The notes under the pieces were generated by a model. The model was not told the DNA's origin. It made no database searches and saw only the letters and a list, made by a program, of their open reading frames with translations. From assembly GCA_031546715.1 (NCBI GenBank), contig JAVBKA010000047.1:1-45787 (forward strand): 45,787 nucleotides of DNA, in the 5' to 3' direction. The position numbers and the translations under genes are program-made. Positions 35,644 to 43,650 of this stretch are shown piece by piece. Each line of letters opens with the position of its first letter. Position 1 is the first letter of the stretch. This DNA is from JAVBKA01 sp031546715. Its GTDB lineage: Bacteria; Bacillota; Clostridia; Oscillospirales; UBA929.

Positions 35644-36561
35644 TTATTTCTTTTTCAGAAGTACAGATTTTACCGTTTTCACTACGCCATTTACATCAAT
35701 GCCATAGTTTTTTTGTAGACTTTCACGTGACGCCGCAGTGTCAGCAAAAACATCTGGAATGCCTAACACGTGGATATCCCCATTGCCAGACGCGACAGCA
35801 ACTCTTGTAACGGCATCACAAAATCCACCCATCGTCGTATGCTCATCCAAAATAAATATTGCCTTCTTTTCAAGAACTATCTTGCTAATATCTAACGGTT
35901 TTACCGTTGGGCTATGAACTAAGCCTACGGAAAATCCTTCTTCTTTTAATATTTCAATAGCCTGCCTTGCAACAATAGCCATAATTCCTGTCGTGAATAT
36001 AATTGCGTCTGAGCCTAATGATGAGAAAGACGCTTGTCCTACTAAAAAATCTTGCAGTTTATTTTCGTGAAATTTTGGCTCACCGTTTCTACCTATTGCC
36101 AGATATGAAGGTCCATCTAATTCAAGTGCAGCAACGGTGACTGCGCTAACCTCATGAGCATCACATGGACAAAAAACTGTCATGTTTGGAATAGCAGAAG
36201 CTATGGCTAAATCTTCGATAGCGTGGTGGGTTGGTCCATGACCTCCGTAAGTCAACCCCGTGCCTGCGCCAACTAAAACTACAGGGAGCTTCTGAATCCC
36301 AATCAGCACTTTTACCTGTTCAAAAGCTCTTCCTGGTAAAAAACTAGCCATTGACAAAGCAACAGGTCGTAGTCCTCGCAGTGCAAGTCCAGCAGAAACT
36401 CCGACCAAATTTTGCTCTGCAATACCTACATTATAGTATCTATCAGGGAACTCGTCTTGAAATGGCTCAATTAAGGAAAAGCCGACTTCAGCTGTACACA
36501 AAACTATACGTGAATCAACTCTTGCACTTTCAATTATTGTTTTAATAAAAGAGGCTCTCAT
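35644..36561 (-). CDS. Transketolase, C-terminal half
   Basis: This 305-residue chain is the pyrimidine-binding and C-terminal part of a split transketolase. It has VGIAEQNLVGVSAGLALRG with the conserved glutamate E49, GLTYGGHGPTHHAIEDLA, and IATTG-type loop IIFTTGIMAIVAR. Start ATG 36561 follows GAGGAG and overlaps the stop of the N-half gene by 4 bases (ATGA), so the two chains are made in equal amounts. It would transfer a two-carbon glycolyl unit. In a CDP-sugar block this could add a branch to a 4-keto-sugar; this is inference. Confidence 0.88.
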   Translation of the reverse strand: MRASFIKTIIESARVDSRIVLCTAEVGFSLIEPFQDEFPDRYYNVGIAEQNLVGVSAGLALRGLRPVALSMASFLPGRAFEQVKVLIGIQKLPVVLVGAGTGLTYGGHGPTHHAIEDLAIASAIPNMTVFCPCDAHEVSAVTVAALELDGPSYLAIGRNGEPKFHENKLQDFLVGQASFSSLGSDAIIFTTGIMAIVARQAIEILKEEGFSVGLVHSPTVKPLDISKIVLEKKAIFILDEHTTMGGFCDAVTRVAVASGNGDIHVLGIPDVFADTAASRESLQKNYGIDVNGVVKTVKSVLLKKK

Positions 36562-37361
36562 ATCCCTAGCTCCTCTAGACCTAAATTAAATTGCTCAGCA
36601 TCTGGCCACTTATAATGCCAGACGACCTTATTCTCAACAAAAGACACGCCTTTGCCTTTTATGGTATTGGCAATAATCATTGTTGGTTTTCCAGACGGTT
36701 CATTAGCTTCTTTAAGAACTTTTTCAATAGCCTCATAATTATGACCATTAATATTTGCAGTATTCCACCCAAAAGCTCTAAATTTTTCAGACAAGTCTCC
36801 CATATTTAATACTTTTAAATCATCAGCGCAGGATTGCAACATATTCCTGTCAACAATAGCTATAAGGCTATCTAGATTATGTCTAGGCGCAAACATTGCA
36901 GCTTCCCAAATAACGCCTTCATTGCATTCACCATCACCAAGCAAGACATACGTTTTTGCTGTGCTATTAATAATTCTGTTAGCCAAAGCCATGCCACAGC
37001 CAACTGACAAACCATTGCCAAGTGAGCCTGTCGAGCAATCTATACCAGGAACTCCTCCTCTTGAAGGATGAACACCCATAGCATATTTTTCATTACAAAA
37101 ATCCTTAAGTTTTTCCTTAGAGAAAAAGCCCCTTTCTGCGAGCACTGCATATAATGCAGATGCTGCATGGCCTTTACTAAGAATAAAGCTATCTCTATCC
37201 CTTTCGTTGAATGAGGAAGGGCTTACATTCATAATGCCGTTATAAAGTACCGTTAATATATCCACACATGAAAAAGAAGACCCTACAAAAGAGGCTTTTT
37301 TTTCTGTTACCATACCCCAAATAGATTTTCTTGCATTGTTTGCTATTTTAGCGTAATTCAC
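36558..37361 (-). CDS. Transketolase, N-terminal half
   Basis: This 267-residue chain is the thiamine diphosphate-binding half of a split transketolase. It has SKGHAASALYAVLAERG, HPSRGGVPGIDCSTGSLGNG and GDGECNEGVIWEA at 142-154 with N173 completing the GDG-x(~26)-N thiamine motif. The GTG start is preceded by a weak GGAT. It is the second gene after the first glycosyltransferase of the block, with a 164-bp gap upstream holding no gene. Confidence 0.88.
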   Translation of the reverse strand: MNYAKIANNARKSIWGMVTEKKASFVGSSFSCVDILTVLYNGIMNVSPSSFNERDRDSFILSKGHAASALYAVLAERGFFSKEKLKDFCNEKYAMGVHPSRGGVPGIDCSTGSLGNGLSVGCGMALANRIINSTAKTYVLLGDGECNEGVIWEAAMFAPRHNLDSLIAIVDRNMLQSCADDLKVLNMGDLSEKFRAFGWNTANINGHNYEAIEKVLKEANEPSGKPTMIIANTIKGKGVSFVENKVVWHYKWPDAEQFNLGLEELGI

Positions 37362-37525
37362 TTATACACATCCAATCATAACCCCAAAGTTTTACATAGT
37401 TGCAAAACTGATAAGCCCCTATAAATCCCGCACTTCAAGGTTTTCGTTATTAAAAATGAAAAATATATGCCGCCAGTTTCACAATGCACGCTGCTTTATT
37501 TGTTTGATTGCTTTATATGCCAACA

Positions 37526-38536
37526 TTACTTCACAATAGGTTCACGCAATTTCAAGCCTCTAAAAACAACTCGCATAATCTTTTGCATCCATGGAAAATA
37601 ACATAGTATATATCTGATAAACAAGTTTAGGTTAAAGGGTAGTACTTTGCGCATTTCTTTATAATACTTTTTTGCATCAGCCTGACGCGCATATCCAGCG
37701 GCGGTTGTGAAATTAGACTTTAAATAAGTTTCTTCAATAATTTGAAGATTTTTTGCAGTATCTACACCTAATACTTGACAATATTTTTTTTGGAATTGTC
37801 GTAGCCCTTCAGAGTACTCAATCGCTTTTTCATAAGAACCTATAATAGGTGAGGCGTGATAAGCACTATCAGGCCTCAAAACATACTTGCATAATACGTC
37901 ATCAACAAACCCAACGCCCTTTTTAGTTGCAGGAAAAAAAGTCATTTGGTAATCAAGTGCAATCGGAGGGGCTATAACAATCAATTGCCCATTAGGCACT
38001 GTTGACAAAAAATCCTCTCTTCTATGCATAAAGCAAACAGGAGGGGCAAAGTAAAAAGAACTTGACAATATTAAGTCGAGTATATTTCCTTCTCTTTTAC
38101 TAATAGTCGGCACTACTTTTTCAGTTATATCACTATCTAACTTATTAATGTGGACAGTGCTGCAGTTGCAATGCACATAACAAAAGTCTTGATTTTCATC
38201 CAATTTTTTAGCTAAGACTTTAACATATTCTGGCTCTATTAGGTCATCGCAATCGTAAAAGAAGAAGTAACTTCCTGTAAACAGCTTAAGACCTCTATTA
38301 TAACCGCCGCCATTTGAATTAATCGGCAATTTATCGTATATTATGCGAATGCCCCGTTCTAGTAGCTTTGATTGCCATTGATAAAACTTGGATTCTGTTT
38401 CATCAGTAGACGCATGATTAACAAAAACAAGCTCTATGTTATCATACGTTTGGGATAAAATGCATTTAAAATATGTGTCAAGATATGGTGCCCCATTATA
38501 ACAGGTTGTAATTATGCTTACTAGCGCTTTTGCCAT
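37526..38536 (-). CDS. Family 2 glycosyltransferase
   Basis: The 336-residue protein has the GT2 motifs VSIITTCYNGAPYLDTYFK, LVFVNHASTDETE and YFFFYDCDDLIEPEYVK at about 92-108. The C-terminus is basic and hydrophobic (RYILCYFPWMQKIMRVVFRG), as in membrane-associated transferases. It is the first gene of the minus-strand CDP-sugar block. Its ribosome binding site (GAGGAAGGG) is the 3' end of the decayed helicase copy, which stops 5 bases before its ATG. Confidence 0.88.
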   Translation of the reverse strand: MAKALVSIITTCYNGAPYLDTYFKCILSQTYDNIELVFVNHASTDETESKFYQWQSKLLERGIRIIYDKLPINSNGGGYNRGLKLFTGSYFFFYDCDDLIEPEYVKVLAKKLDENQDFCYVHCNCSTVHINKLDSDITEKVVPTISKREGNILDLILSSSFYFAPPVCFMHRREDFLSTVPNGQLIVIAPPIALDYQMTFFPATKKGVGFVDDVLCKYVLRPDSAYHASPIIGSYEKAIEYSEGLRQFQKKYCQVLGVDTAKNLQIIEETYLKSNFTTAAGYARQADAKKYYKEMRKVLPFNLNLFIRYILCYFPWMQKIMRVVFRGLKLREPIVK

Positions 38537-38541
38537 TCCCT

Positions 38542-38936
38542 CTACCCTTCCTCAAACCAATTCTGCCCCGGCCGATACCTAAGCTCAAGCTTGCCCATAG
38601 CCTCGCCTCGTCGATTCTTCAGCACCACTGCTTCCAACTGTCTAGGCACCTGCATTTTTACCGTCTTAACACACTGTGCAATGTATCTTGTTAGCATTTT
38701 TTCTCAAAAGTCATATTTGCAAACTCCTGACAATTGCAGTCTCATGATAAACCCTGCCGAGTACTCAATTGCGCCTGATTTTTTTAAATGCTGAAAAATT
38801 AAGTTCTTCGTTGTAATTTTGCCCGTTTAGTGACGAAACTGCAATAATTGGTATGCCTAAATCTCTAAAAATCCACTTTAATCCGACTACATTATAATCC
38901 ACAGATTGCTTATCTGTCAACCGTGCTGATGAAGGC
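38542..38936 (-). pseudogene. Decayed inverted copy of the primase-helicase 3' end
   Basis: The minus strand here aligns to 4591-4996 of the primase-helicase gene, from GCCTTCATCAGCACGG down to the stop codon GGAAGGGTAG. The copy has many substitutions, an inserted stretch of A that shifts the frame (TTTAAAAAAATCAGG against TTCAAAGAGTCAGG) and a deletion of about 13 bases around the AGTTTCAGCAGC stretch. It cannot encode a functional protein. The two copies are inverted to each other and enclose the whole 33.5-kb glycan cargo. Confidence 0.9.
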
Positions 38937-38945
38937 ATTAAAAAG

Positions 38946-38972
38946 TAGCCCCGTGTCAAGACATGGGGGCTA
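38946..38972 (-). terminator. Probable terminator of the mob transcript
   Basis: TAGCCCC at 38946-38952 pairs with GGGGCTA at 38966-38972; inner pairs GTGTC/GACAT continue the stem with one bulge. Read on the minus strand, the hairpin is followed by ACTTTTTAA, as an intrinsic terminator should be. It sits between the relaxase gene and the helicase remnant and would insulate the glycan block from the mob transcript. Confidence 0.55.
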
Positions 38973-39111
38973 AAAAACCATGACACATGCGCTCTGTTCT
39001 TGAAAATTTTGGAACTGTATAAAGCATATCGGAATAGATGTTCCAAAATTTTTCTACAGCTCGCACGATTTCAAATCACGAGAGAAGGTCACGTCGCTTG
39101 CCGCAAGGCAG

Positions 39112-39235
39112 GGGTTGCCGCACACGGCAACCCGCACTAAAAGCGTAAGCACTCACTACCAAAACAGTCAAGAGGCTTTTGCGGCATAAAACCAGTGTGC
39201 GCACTGAATTTATTCCACAGCCCTCTTGACTGTTT
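39112..39235. repeat. Hairpins downstream of the relaxase gene
   Basis: Two structures lie in this stretch. A 9-bp perfect stem, GGGTTGCCG with CGGCAACCC around CACA, is at 39112-39133. A 14-bp perfect inverted repeat, AAACAGTCAAGAGG at 39162-39175 and its complement at 39222-39235, encloses a small CAGTG-TGCG-CACTG stem. The latter ends 14 bases before the mob stop codon and may act as a terminator or RNA structure. The 312-bp gap 38937-39248 has no gene. Confidence 0.6.
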
Positions 39236-39248
39236 CTAATTTTCTGCT

Positions 39249-40346
39249 TTATCTGCCTATCCCTTTGTCATAGGAACGAGTTTTATTTAGCGATTCTTCC
39301 GCATTCAAAAATTGTTCTTCGATGTCAGGTCTATTTTCAAAAACATTTTCAACTCGTTCTAATTCCCTGTCTTGTTGTGTAATGATATTTTTTAATTTCG
39401 AATTGTCTCCGAGAAGTTCTTTGTTTTGTTCCCTAAGTCGTTGATTTTCTTTTGCTCCTGCTGAGTCATAAATTTCTTTAACTTTTGTCTCTGCAGATGT
39501 CGCTCGTTGCTTCCATGCGTCTGCTTTAGCTTTTTCGCCCCAATATGCTTCTGCTGTTTTGATTAGGTCAGATGCTTCCTGCTTAGTAAAGCTAATGTTA
39601 CCTAAAATACTAGATTTTCCCTTTGGTATATCATTTATGTTATGAAATGCACCCTGTAAGGTCGATATTTGACCGTAGAGGTCATTTGCCTTTTTTCCTT
39701 GAGCTTCTAGATAGCTCGCTTGCTTTGCTGCCTCCTGCGCAAGCCTAGAGGTCTCCCTTGAAGCCTCCTGTGCTTTGTAGCGAGAAGTAATGATATGCTC
39801 TGCCTCACTACCCTCTTTCCCTCGTTCCAAGCCGTATTGGGAACCAACAGCCTTTACAAAATCTGTTTGGATAGAATGTAGTTCCTTACGACCAAACAAA
39901 GATTTTGCCGACAATCGACCATCTGAGGTGATTGGAACAAGTCCGAGATGCATGTGAGGTGTTTTTTCGTCAACATGTACTGTAGCATTAACTATATTTT
40001 CTTTTCCGTACCTCTGTGAAAAAAAATCCAGACTATCTTGAAAAAATTGCTTCTGCTGATTTGGGGAGAGCTTCTCAAAAAACGAGCTGTCAGAGGTGAC
40101 TATAAAACCACACATTACAACGGCATCTTTGCGGATTGCCTTATTCAGATTTAGACAGTCAATGCGTTTTTTTATTACTTGATGAAAATTGATATTACGT
40201 TTATGAAGAAGGTCATAATTTCCCTTGCTTTTCTCGTTGTCTATGTCTGGGTTAGTCCGTGATTCTTTTTCTCGTTGGTTGTGAGATTGGATTCCTCGGA
40301 TGTCTCCTTTACCAAATTTTTGCATATGTACAACAGCAAAACTCAC
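39249..40346 (-). CDS. MobV-family plasmid relaxase
   Basis: The 365-residue protein is a MobV/Pre-type relaxase that nicks oriT and starts conjugative mobilisation with a helper plasmid's transfer system. It has the N-terminal SFAVVHMQKFGKGDIRG, HNQRE at 22-26, NYDL near 43, and the HVDEKTPHMHLGLVP metal motif (H124, E127, H131, H133). The C-terminal third is a long coiled coil. GTG 40346 is chosen over the TTG at 40352: AGGA is 8 bases before it, and the start MSFAVVHMQ fits the family. The oriT lies about 220 bp upstream. Confidence 0.9.
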   Translation of the reverse strand: MSFAVVHMQKFGKGDIRGIQSHNQREKESRTNPDIDNEKSKGNYDLLHKRNINFHQVIKKRIDCLNLNKAIRKDAVVMCGFIVTSDSSFFEKLSPNQQKQFFQDSLDFFSQRYGKENIVNATVHVDEKTPHMHLGLVPITSDGRLSAKSLFGRKELHSIQTDFVKAVGSQYGLERGKEGSEAEHIITSRYKAQEASRETSRLAQEAAKQASYLEAQGKKANDLYGQISTLQGAFHNINDIPKGKSSILGNISFTKQEASDLIKTAEAYWGEKAKADAWKQRATSAETKVKEIYDSAGAKENQRLREQNKELLGDNSKLKNIITQQDRELERVENVFENRPDIEEQFLNAEESLNKTRSYDKGIGR

Positions 40347-40497
40347 ACTCAAAATCCTTTCTCAGTCTGCTTAAGCGGAGACGAGAGGCACACGAAGAAC
40401 GAACGGGGATAAGACGAAGGAAACGAATACTTTACTCAAAGGTTGGCAACACTCAAAAATTCAAAGCTGCGCTTTTCAATTTTTCGTTTTGCCTTAC

Positions 40498-40558
40498 ATT
40501 TTTAATATTTCATACCCATCATTCACTGTCTGAATGATGGGTATGAAATATTAAAAAT
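40498..40558. repeat. 28-bp-arm perfect hairpin upstream of mob
   Basis: Arms at 40498-40525 and 40531-40558 pair perfectly over 28 bp with a 5-base loop (CTGTC). The outer part of the stem is A/T-rich, with T-runs in the left arm and A-runs in the right. It sits about 150 bp upstream of mob and next to the oriT. It could be a single-strand origin signal, a transcription terminator or a conjugation-related structure. Confidence 0.75.
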
Positions 40559-40566
40559 CCTTTAAG

Positions 40567-40591
40567 TAAAGTATAGCTTATTATACTTTGC
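40567..40591 (+). other. MobV-type origin of transfer (oriT)
   Basis: TAAAGTATAG then TTATACTTTG match the core of the pMV158-type oriT (TAAAGTATAGTGTG and TTATACTTTA). The inverted repeat AAAGTATA (40568-40575) and TATACTTT (40582-40589) is the expected relaxase site. By analogy the nick would fall between 40580 and 40581. The relaxase gene lies next to it on the other strand. Confidence 0.75.
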
Positions 40592-40669
40592 AAGCAAAGT
40601 CAATAAGCTTTTTGCAAAGCAAAAAGACGGACAGAGGCAAGGGGCAATGCCACGGCTCTGATGAGGTTT

Positions 40670-40694
40670 CCCTAGTCGCTTCGGCGGACTAGGG
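40670..40694. repeat. Hairpin with UUCG-type loop
   Basis: CCCTAGTC (40670-40677) pairs with GACTAGGG (40687-40694). Inside, GC-TTCG-GC makes a very stable tetraloop stem, with one unpaired G. The sequence lies between the oriT and the 52-bp palindrome. It looks like a folded RNA or single-stranded DNA element. Confidence 0.6.
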
Positions 40695-40705
40695 CGTTGC
40701 CATAC

Positions 40706-40757
40706 GACAAGCAGCCAGACACCAGCTCATCGATGAGCTGGTGTCTGGCTGCTTGTC
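40706..40757. repeat. Perfect 52-bp palindrome
   Basis: Arms of 26 bp at 40706-40731 and 40732-40757 pair without a mismatch and without a loop, from GACAAGCAGCCAG to its complement, centred on ATCGAT. It is more GC-rich than its neighbours. There is no gene between 40347 and 40905; that 559-bp gap holds the 28-bp-arm hairpin, the oriT, the UUCG hairpin and this palindrome. Confidence 0.85.
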
Positions 40758-40905
40758 AACATAAGAGGGAGTGCTGGGATGCAATGACAGATGACACCGA
40801 TTATTGCAATAATCTGAAGTTACGAAAACAAGCAATTGCAACAAAGACTTTTGAATTAATAATTCAGTAAGAAAGTTCTTTATAATTGCCAAATCATATA
40901 CCAGA

Positions 40906-41406
40906 TTAATTTTCCGATAAATAAGGACCTTGAAGGTGGTATGGAAGATATAAGTCAGAATCAATATAAATTATAAAAAAATCATTATTTTCTGTAAAAA
41001 GCTTTACGACTACTGAATGTCTATTACTCAACAATGGATCTTTTTCGATACGTACAATTTGACGTCTATCGCCAAAGGAAGAATGTTCATAGAAATATTT
41101 TGCGGCGCTTTCATAATTAATAATACCATCTGGAAATGTAAATTTCGTTATATCGATAGCAGTTTCACTGGATAACTCAAATCTCATGTCTATTGTTCGA
41201 CCTGTCACAGTATCAACATCAGCGGTGTAGAAGACCGTATTATTATCTCGCTTAAAAGTAAAACTCATCTTGTTTTCTGTTGTGTAGGTTATATAAGCAT
41301 CGCAAGCAAGTAATTGATATCCAGTTAGGTCATAAAGTGATTGTAGAGCTCTCTCTGCCATAAATCGAGGCGTCAGTTGTGGCATACCTCGAGTTGTATC
41401 AAACAT
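40906..41406 (-). pseudogene. C-terminal part of a split lipoprotein gene
   Basis: The 166-residue frame has no ribosome binding site at its ATG (41406). Its reading frame remains open back to the end of the lipoprotein frame, where it would read AVVFLEKDINPDDSYMFDTT if the A-run (T-run on the coding strand) at 41438-41443 had one more base. So this is probably the second half of one protein of about 437 residues, broken by a one-base slip in the six-base run. I recognise no family. It may also be a real mutation, a sequencing error or a phase-variable tract. Confidence 0.6.
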
Positions 41407-41435
41407 ATAAGAGTCATCAGGATTTATATCCTTTT

Positions 41436-42218
41436 CTAAAAAACAACTGCAGTATTGACATATCCGGATCGAGAGTAAGATGACAACATATTAGTGTATT
41501 TGGGTAAATCGGGAGTAACATATTCAACACCACTAAATGAATTACCATACCCACCAGAAAAAATACGCCAGGTACTACCATCAAAACGCATTGTTAAATA
41601 TCTGGATGGCCCATTATGAATATATTCATAAAGTTTTAATGACCCATTATTGATTATTAAAATACCATTATTTAGGTCTTTATTGATCATAGTAAAATTG
41701 AATCCATTTTCATTTGTAGCATAATATGGAGAGGGTAATTCTAGAATTTCAGTTCCCTTTATTTTTAATATTAAAGAGATGCCACCACCGTAATTGCTAC
41801 CAAAATTTTCAAGGAATACAGCGATTTCATCATTAATTTCATCATCAATATTTCCAACTGAAATCCTTGGATAGTATATACCATCAAAACGTTTGGTGAT
41901 CTCAGTACCATCAGACAAAGTAACTGTCAGTTGCGAAAACGGCGAATCTTCGTTATTGTATGATTTTATTTTCGCTGTGCCTTTTTCTTTTGAGTCAAAA
42001 TTAAAGATCAACCCCGATATAATTTTATCATCTCCAATAGAGACATATCTGAGATTAGGGTTTAGCAATGACAATGAATTATCGGGCGATATAACTGCGG
42101 CAGGCAGAATTGACGACGCATCAGGATATTGGTTGCTAATATTTAATTGTGCACAGCTCGCTAATAGTATTAGAGAAATAGTACAAAGGAAAGTAGCCAC
42201 CATTTTTTTTAAATTCAA
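41436..42218 (-). CDS. Lipoprotein (N-terminal part, frame broken at its end)
   Basis: The 260-residue product starts MNLKKMVATFLCTISLILLA with the lipobox LLASC; C22 is the likely lipidated cysteine, so it is exported and anchored on the cell surface or periplasmic side of the membrane. The mature part has DDEINDEIAVFLENFG and GGGISLILKIKGTEIL segments like VCBS/FG-GAP-type repeat proteins, but I cannot name a family. It ends at a six-T run and the next frame carries on the sequence (see 40906). AAGGAAAGGA lies upstream of the ATG. Confidence 0.7.
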   Translation of the reverse strand: MNLKKMVATFLCTISLILLASCAQLNISNQYPDASSILPAAVISPDNSLSLLNPNLRYVSIGDDKIISGLIFNFDSKEKGTAKIKSYNNEDSPFSQLTVTLSDGTEITKRFDGIYYPRISVGNIDDEINDEIAVFLENFGSNYGGGISLILKIKGTEILELPSPYYATNENGFNFTMINKDLNNGILIINNGSLKLYEYIHNGPSRYLTMRFDGSTWRIFSGGYGNSFSGVEYVTPDLPKYTNMLSSYSRSGYVNTAVVF

Positions 42219-42299
42219 GATAATTTTCCTTTCCTTTTAAAAACATGATTAAATAAACTATATCTTTACTGAGCCTATTCTGTCAATATTTAATTTTTG

Positions 42300-42358
42300 G
42301 ATATTTAGAACAAATGCTCTAAATATCTATTGACAAATAGAAGAAGAACAAGTATATT
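42300..42358 (+). promoter_or_regulatory. Promoter with upstream operator for the SleB-like gene
   Basis: TTGACA (42330-42335), 17 bp, TATATT (42353-42358) is a near-consensus sigma-A-type promoter. Just upstream, GATATTTAGA (42300-42309) and TCTAAATATC (42318-42327) form a perfect 10-bp inverted repeat that ends 2 bases before the -35, a natural place for a regulator. The remaining 5' leader to 42535 (about 175 bases) has no gene; I see no clear riboswitch in it. Confidence 0.7.
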
Positions 42359-42534
42359 AAATTCATGCATAGCAAATGGTACAAACGTACGTTAAAAGCC
42401 GCACTACGCAGACGCAGTATTATAACTTATTATTTTACATTTCCAGATGGACGCATCTGACAAGATGTATTATACCCAAAAGTTATTTGATTTGCGTAAA
42501 AGTATTTAAAAATTACGAAAGAGGATGAAAAACT

Positions 42535-43395
42535 ATGGCAAATTGTGATTACACATATGATCAAGTAAAAGGCGGAACAGGCGCATTCAAGAAGGAAACC
42601 GCTCCAGTCTATTCTGAAGGTGTGGCAACTTTACAAGCACGATTAAATAGTTGTGGATATTCATTGGACGCCGATGGAAAATTTGGTCCAGGAACAGACG
42701 ATGCAGTAAGGAAATTTCAAAAAGAGTGCCAAATGACTGATGATGGTAGTGCAGGACCTGCTACACTGAAGCAAGTAGATAAGGTGTATACGAACAAGTA
42801 TTTTACGAGTAATAATACTAAAATTAGCAACACAGCATGGGGGTATTCAGAAATTTTGTCGGGAAGAATACCTGACATTGAACTTCTTGCAATAATGATT
42901 TATTATGAAGAAACAGTTGAGGCTGAAGCTCAATACGGCGTTGCCCAAGTTATTAAAAATCGAAGTAACAATAATGCATACATGGAATCAATAAGTACGG
43001 CACCAAATGCTTCAAAATGGGGCAGGGTTCTAGGAAAGAGTTCACAGTATAGTGGCGCGAACAAAACATCAACGCCAGTACCGATTAGAGGTAAATCCTC
43101 TGAAATTGATGGTATTAATCCTTTATGGAAAAATGCAGTTGATATTGCGACAAACCTTGTAAACGGGTCGGCAATAACAATACCAAAAGGGTATGTTGTT
43201 ACATATTCCGTGAATAAGGGTGTTGTCAGCTTTTCAATAGCGTCGAGCAAGACTACGGCAGTTGCATCCCAGTTATGCCAAGCTTCATATACACACTTAT
43301 CAAATCAAATTGGTGCAGGCAAAACGGGCTCATCAATAATTACGTATGAACCGTCATTTGTAGGAGCCGTAAACGTATTCTACAACCTTACTTAA
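42535..43395 (+). CDS. SleB/CwlJ-like cell wall hydrolase with peptidoglycan-binding domain
   Basis: The 286-residue protein has an N-terminal PG_binding_1 domain (about 27-79: LQARLNSCGYSLDADGKFGP then DAVRKFQKECQ). A Hydrolase_2 domain follows, with LLAIMIYYEETVEAEAQYGV around 117-136; E125 or E126 is the likely catalytic residue. It resembles spore cortex or phage lytic enzymes. It has no signal peptide, so how it reaches the wall is unclear. AGAGGA precedes the start. Confidence 0.8.
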   Translation: MANCDYTYDQVKGGTGAFKKETAPVYSEGVATLQARLNSCGYSLDADGKFGPGTDDAVRKFQKECQMTDDGSAGPATLKQVDKVYTNKYFTSNNTKISNTAWGYSEILSGRIPDIELLAIMIYYEETVEAEAQYGVAQVIKNRSNNNAYMESISTAPNASKWGRVLGKSSQYSGANKTSTPVPIRGKSSEIDGINPLWKNAVDIATNLVNGSAITIPKGYVVTYSVNKGVVSFSIASSKTTAVASQLCQASYTHLSNQIGAGKTGSSIITYEPSFVGAVNVFYNLT

Positions 43396-43534
43396 AACAA
43401 GCTTTAAAAGGTCTCTTCTAAATATGTACCATATATACATTTTTATGCATAAATTACAAATAAAAAAACCATTTTGCAATTAAATGGCATAAATTTGCAA
43501 AATAATAAAGTATATAAAAGTATAATAAGTTAAA

Positions 43535-43573
43535 AATGGACTTTGCTACCTCAAAAATGTAGCAAAGTCCATT
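43535..43573 (-). terminator. Terminator between the hydrolase gene and the toxin-antitoxin pair
   Basis: AATGGACTTTGCTAC (43535-43549) pairs perfectly over 15 bp with its complement at 43559-43573, with a 9-base loop. Read on the minus strand the stem is followed by TTTTTAAC, so it ends the toxin-antitoxin transcript; on the plus strand it could also weakly stop the hydrolase transcript. The rest of 43396-43650 is AT-rich with no gene. Confidence 0.65.
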
Positions 43574-43650
43574 AAACTACAATCACAACTACAACGAGTA
43601 AAAATTTTCATAATAAAGTAAATCCAAACGCATATCTGTCGTATGTAAGT

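Noticed and set aside
36351..36545. Plus-strand frame inside the transketolase C-half gene
   Set aside because: It is antisense to a clear transketolase gene and has no ribosome binding site.
38765..39046. Separate gene of 93 codons on the minus strand, with 38591-38794 as another on the plus strand
   Set aside because: Both fall in the decayed helicase copy; the minus frame matches the helicase over part of its length and then loses frame, and the plus frame is antisense to it.
40259..40537. Plus-strand frame of 92 codons upstream of mob
   Set aside because: It has no ribosome binding site, overlaps the relaxase start in antisense and runs into the 28-bp-arm hairpin.
40689..40964. Minus-strand frame of 91 codons over the 52-bp palindrome
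   Set aside because: It runs through the palindrome, has no ribosome binding site and no recognisable protein features.
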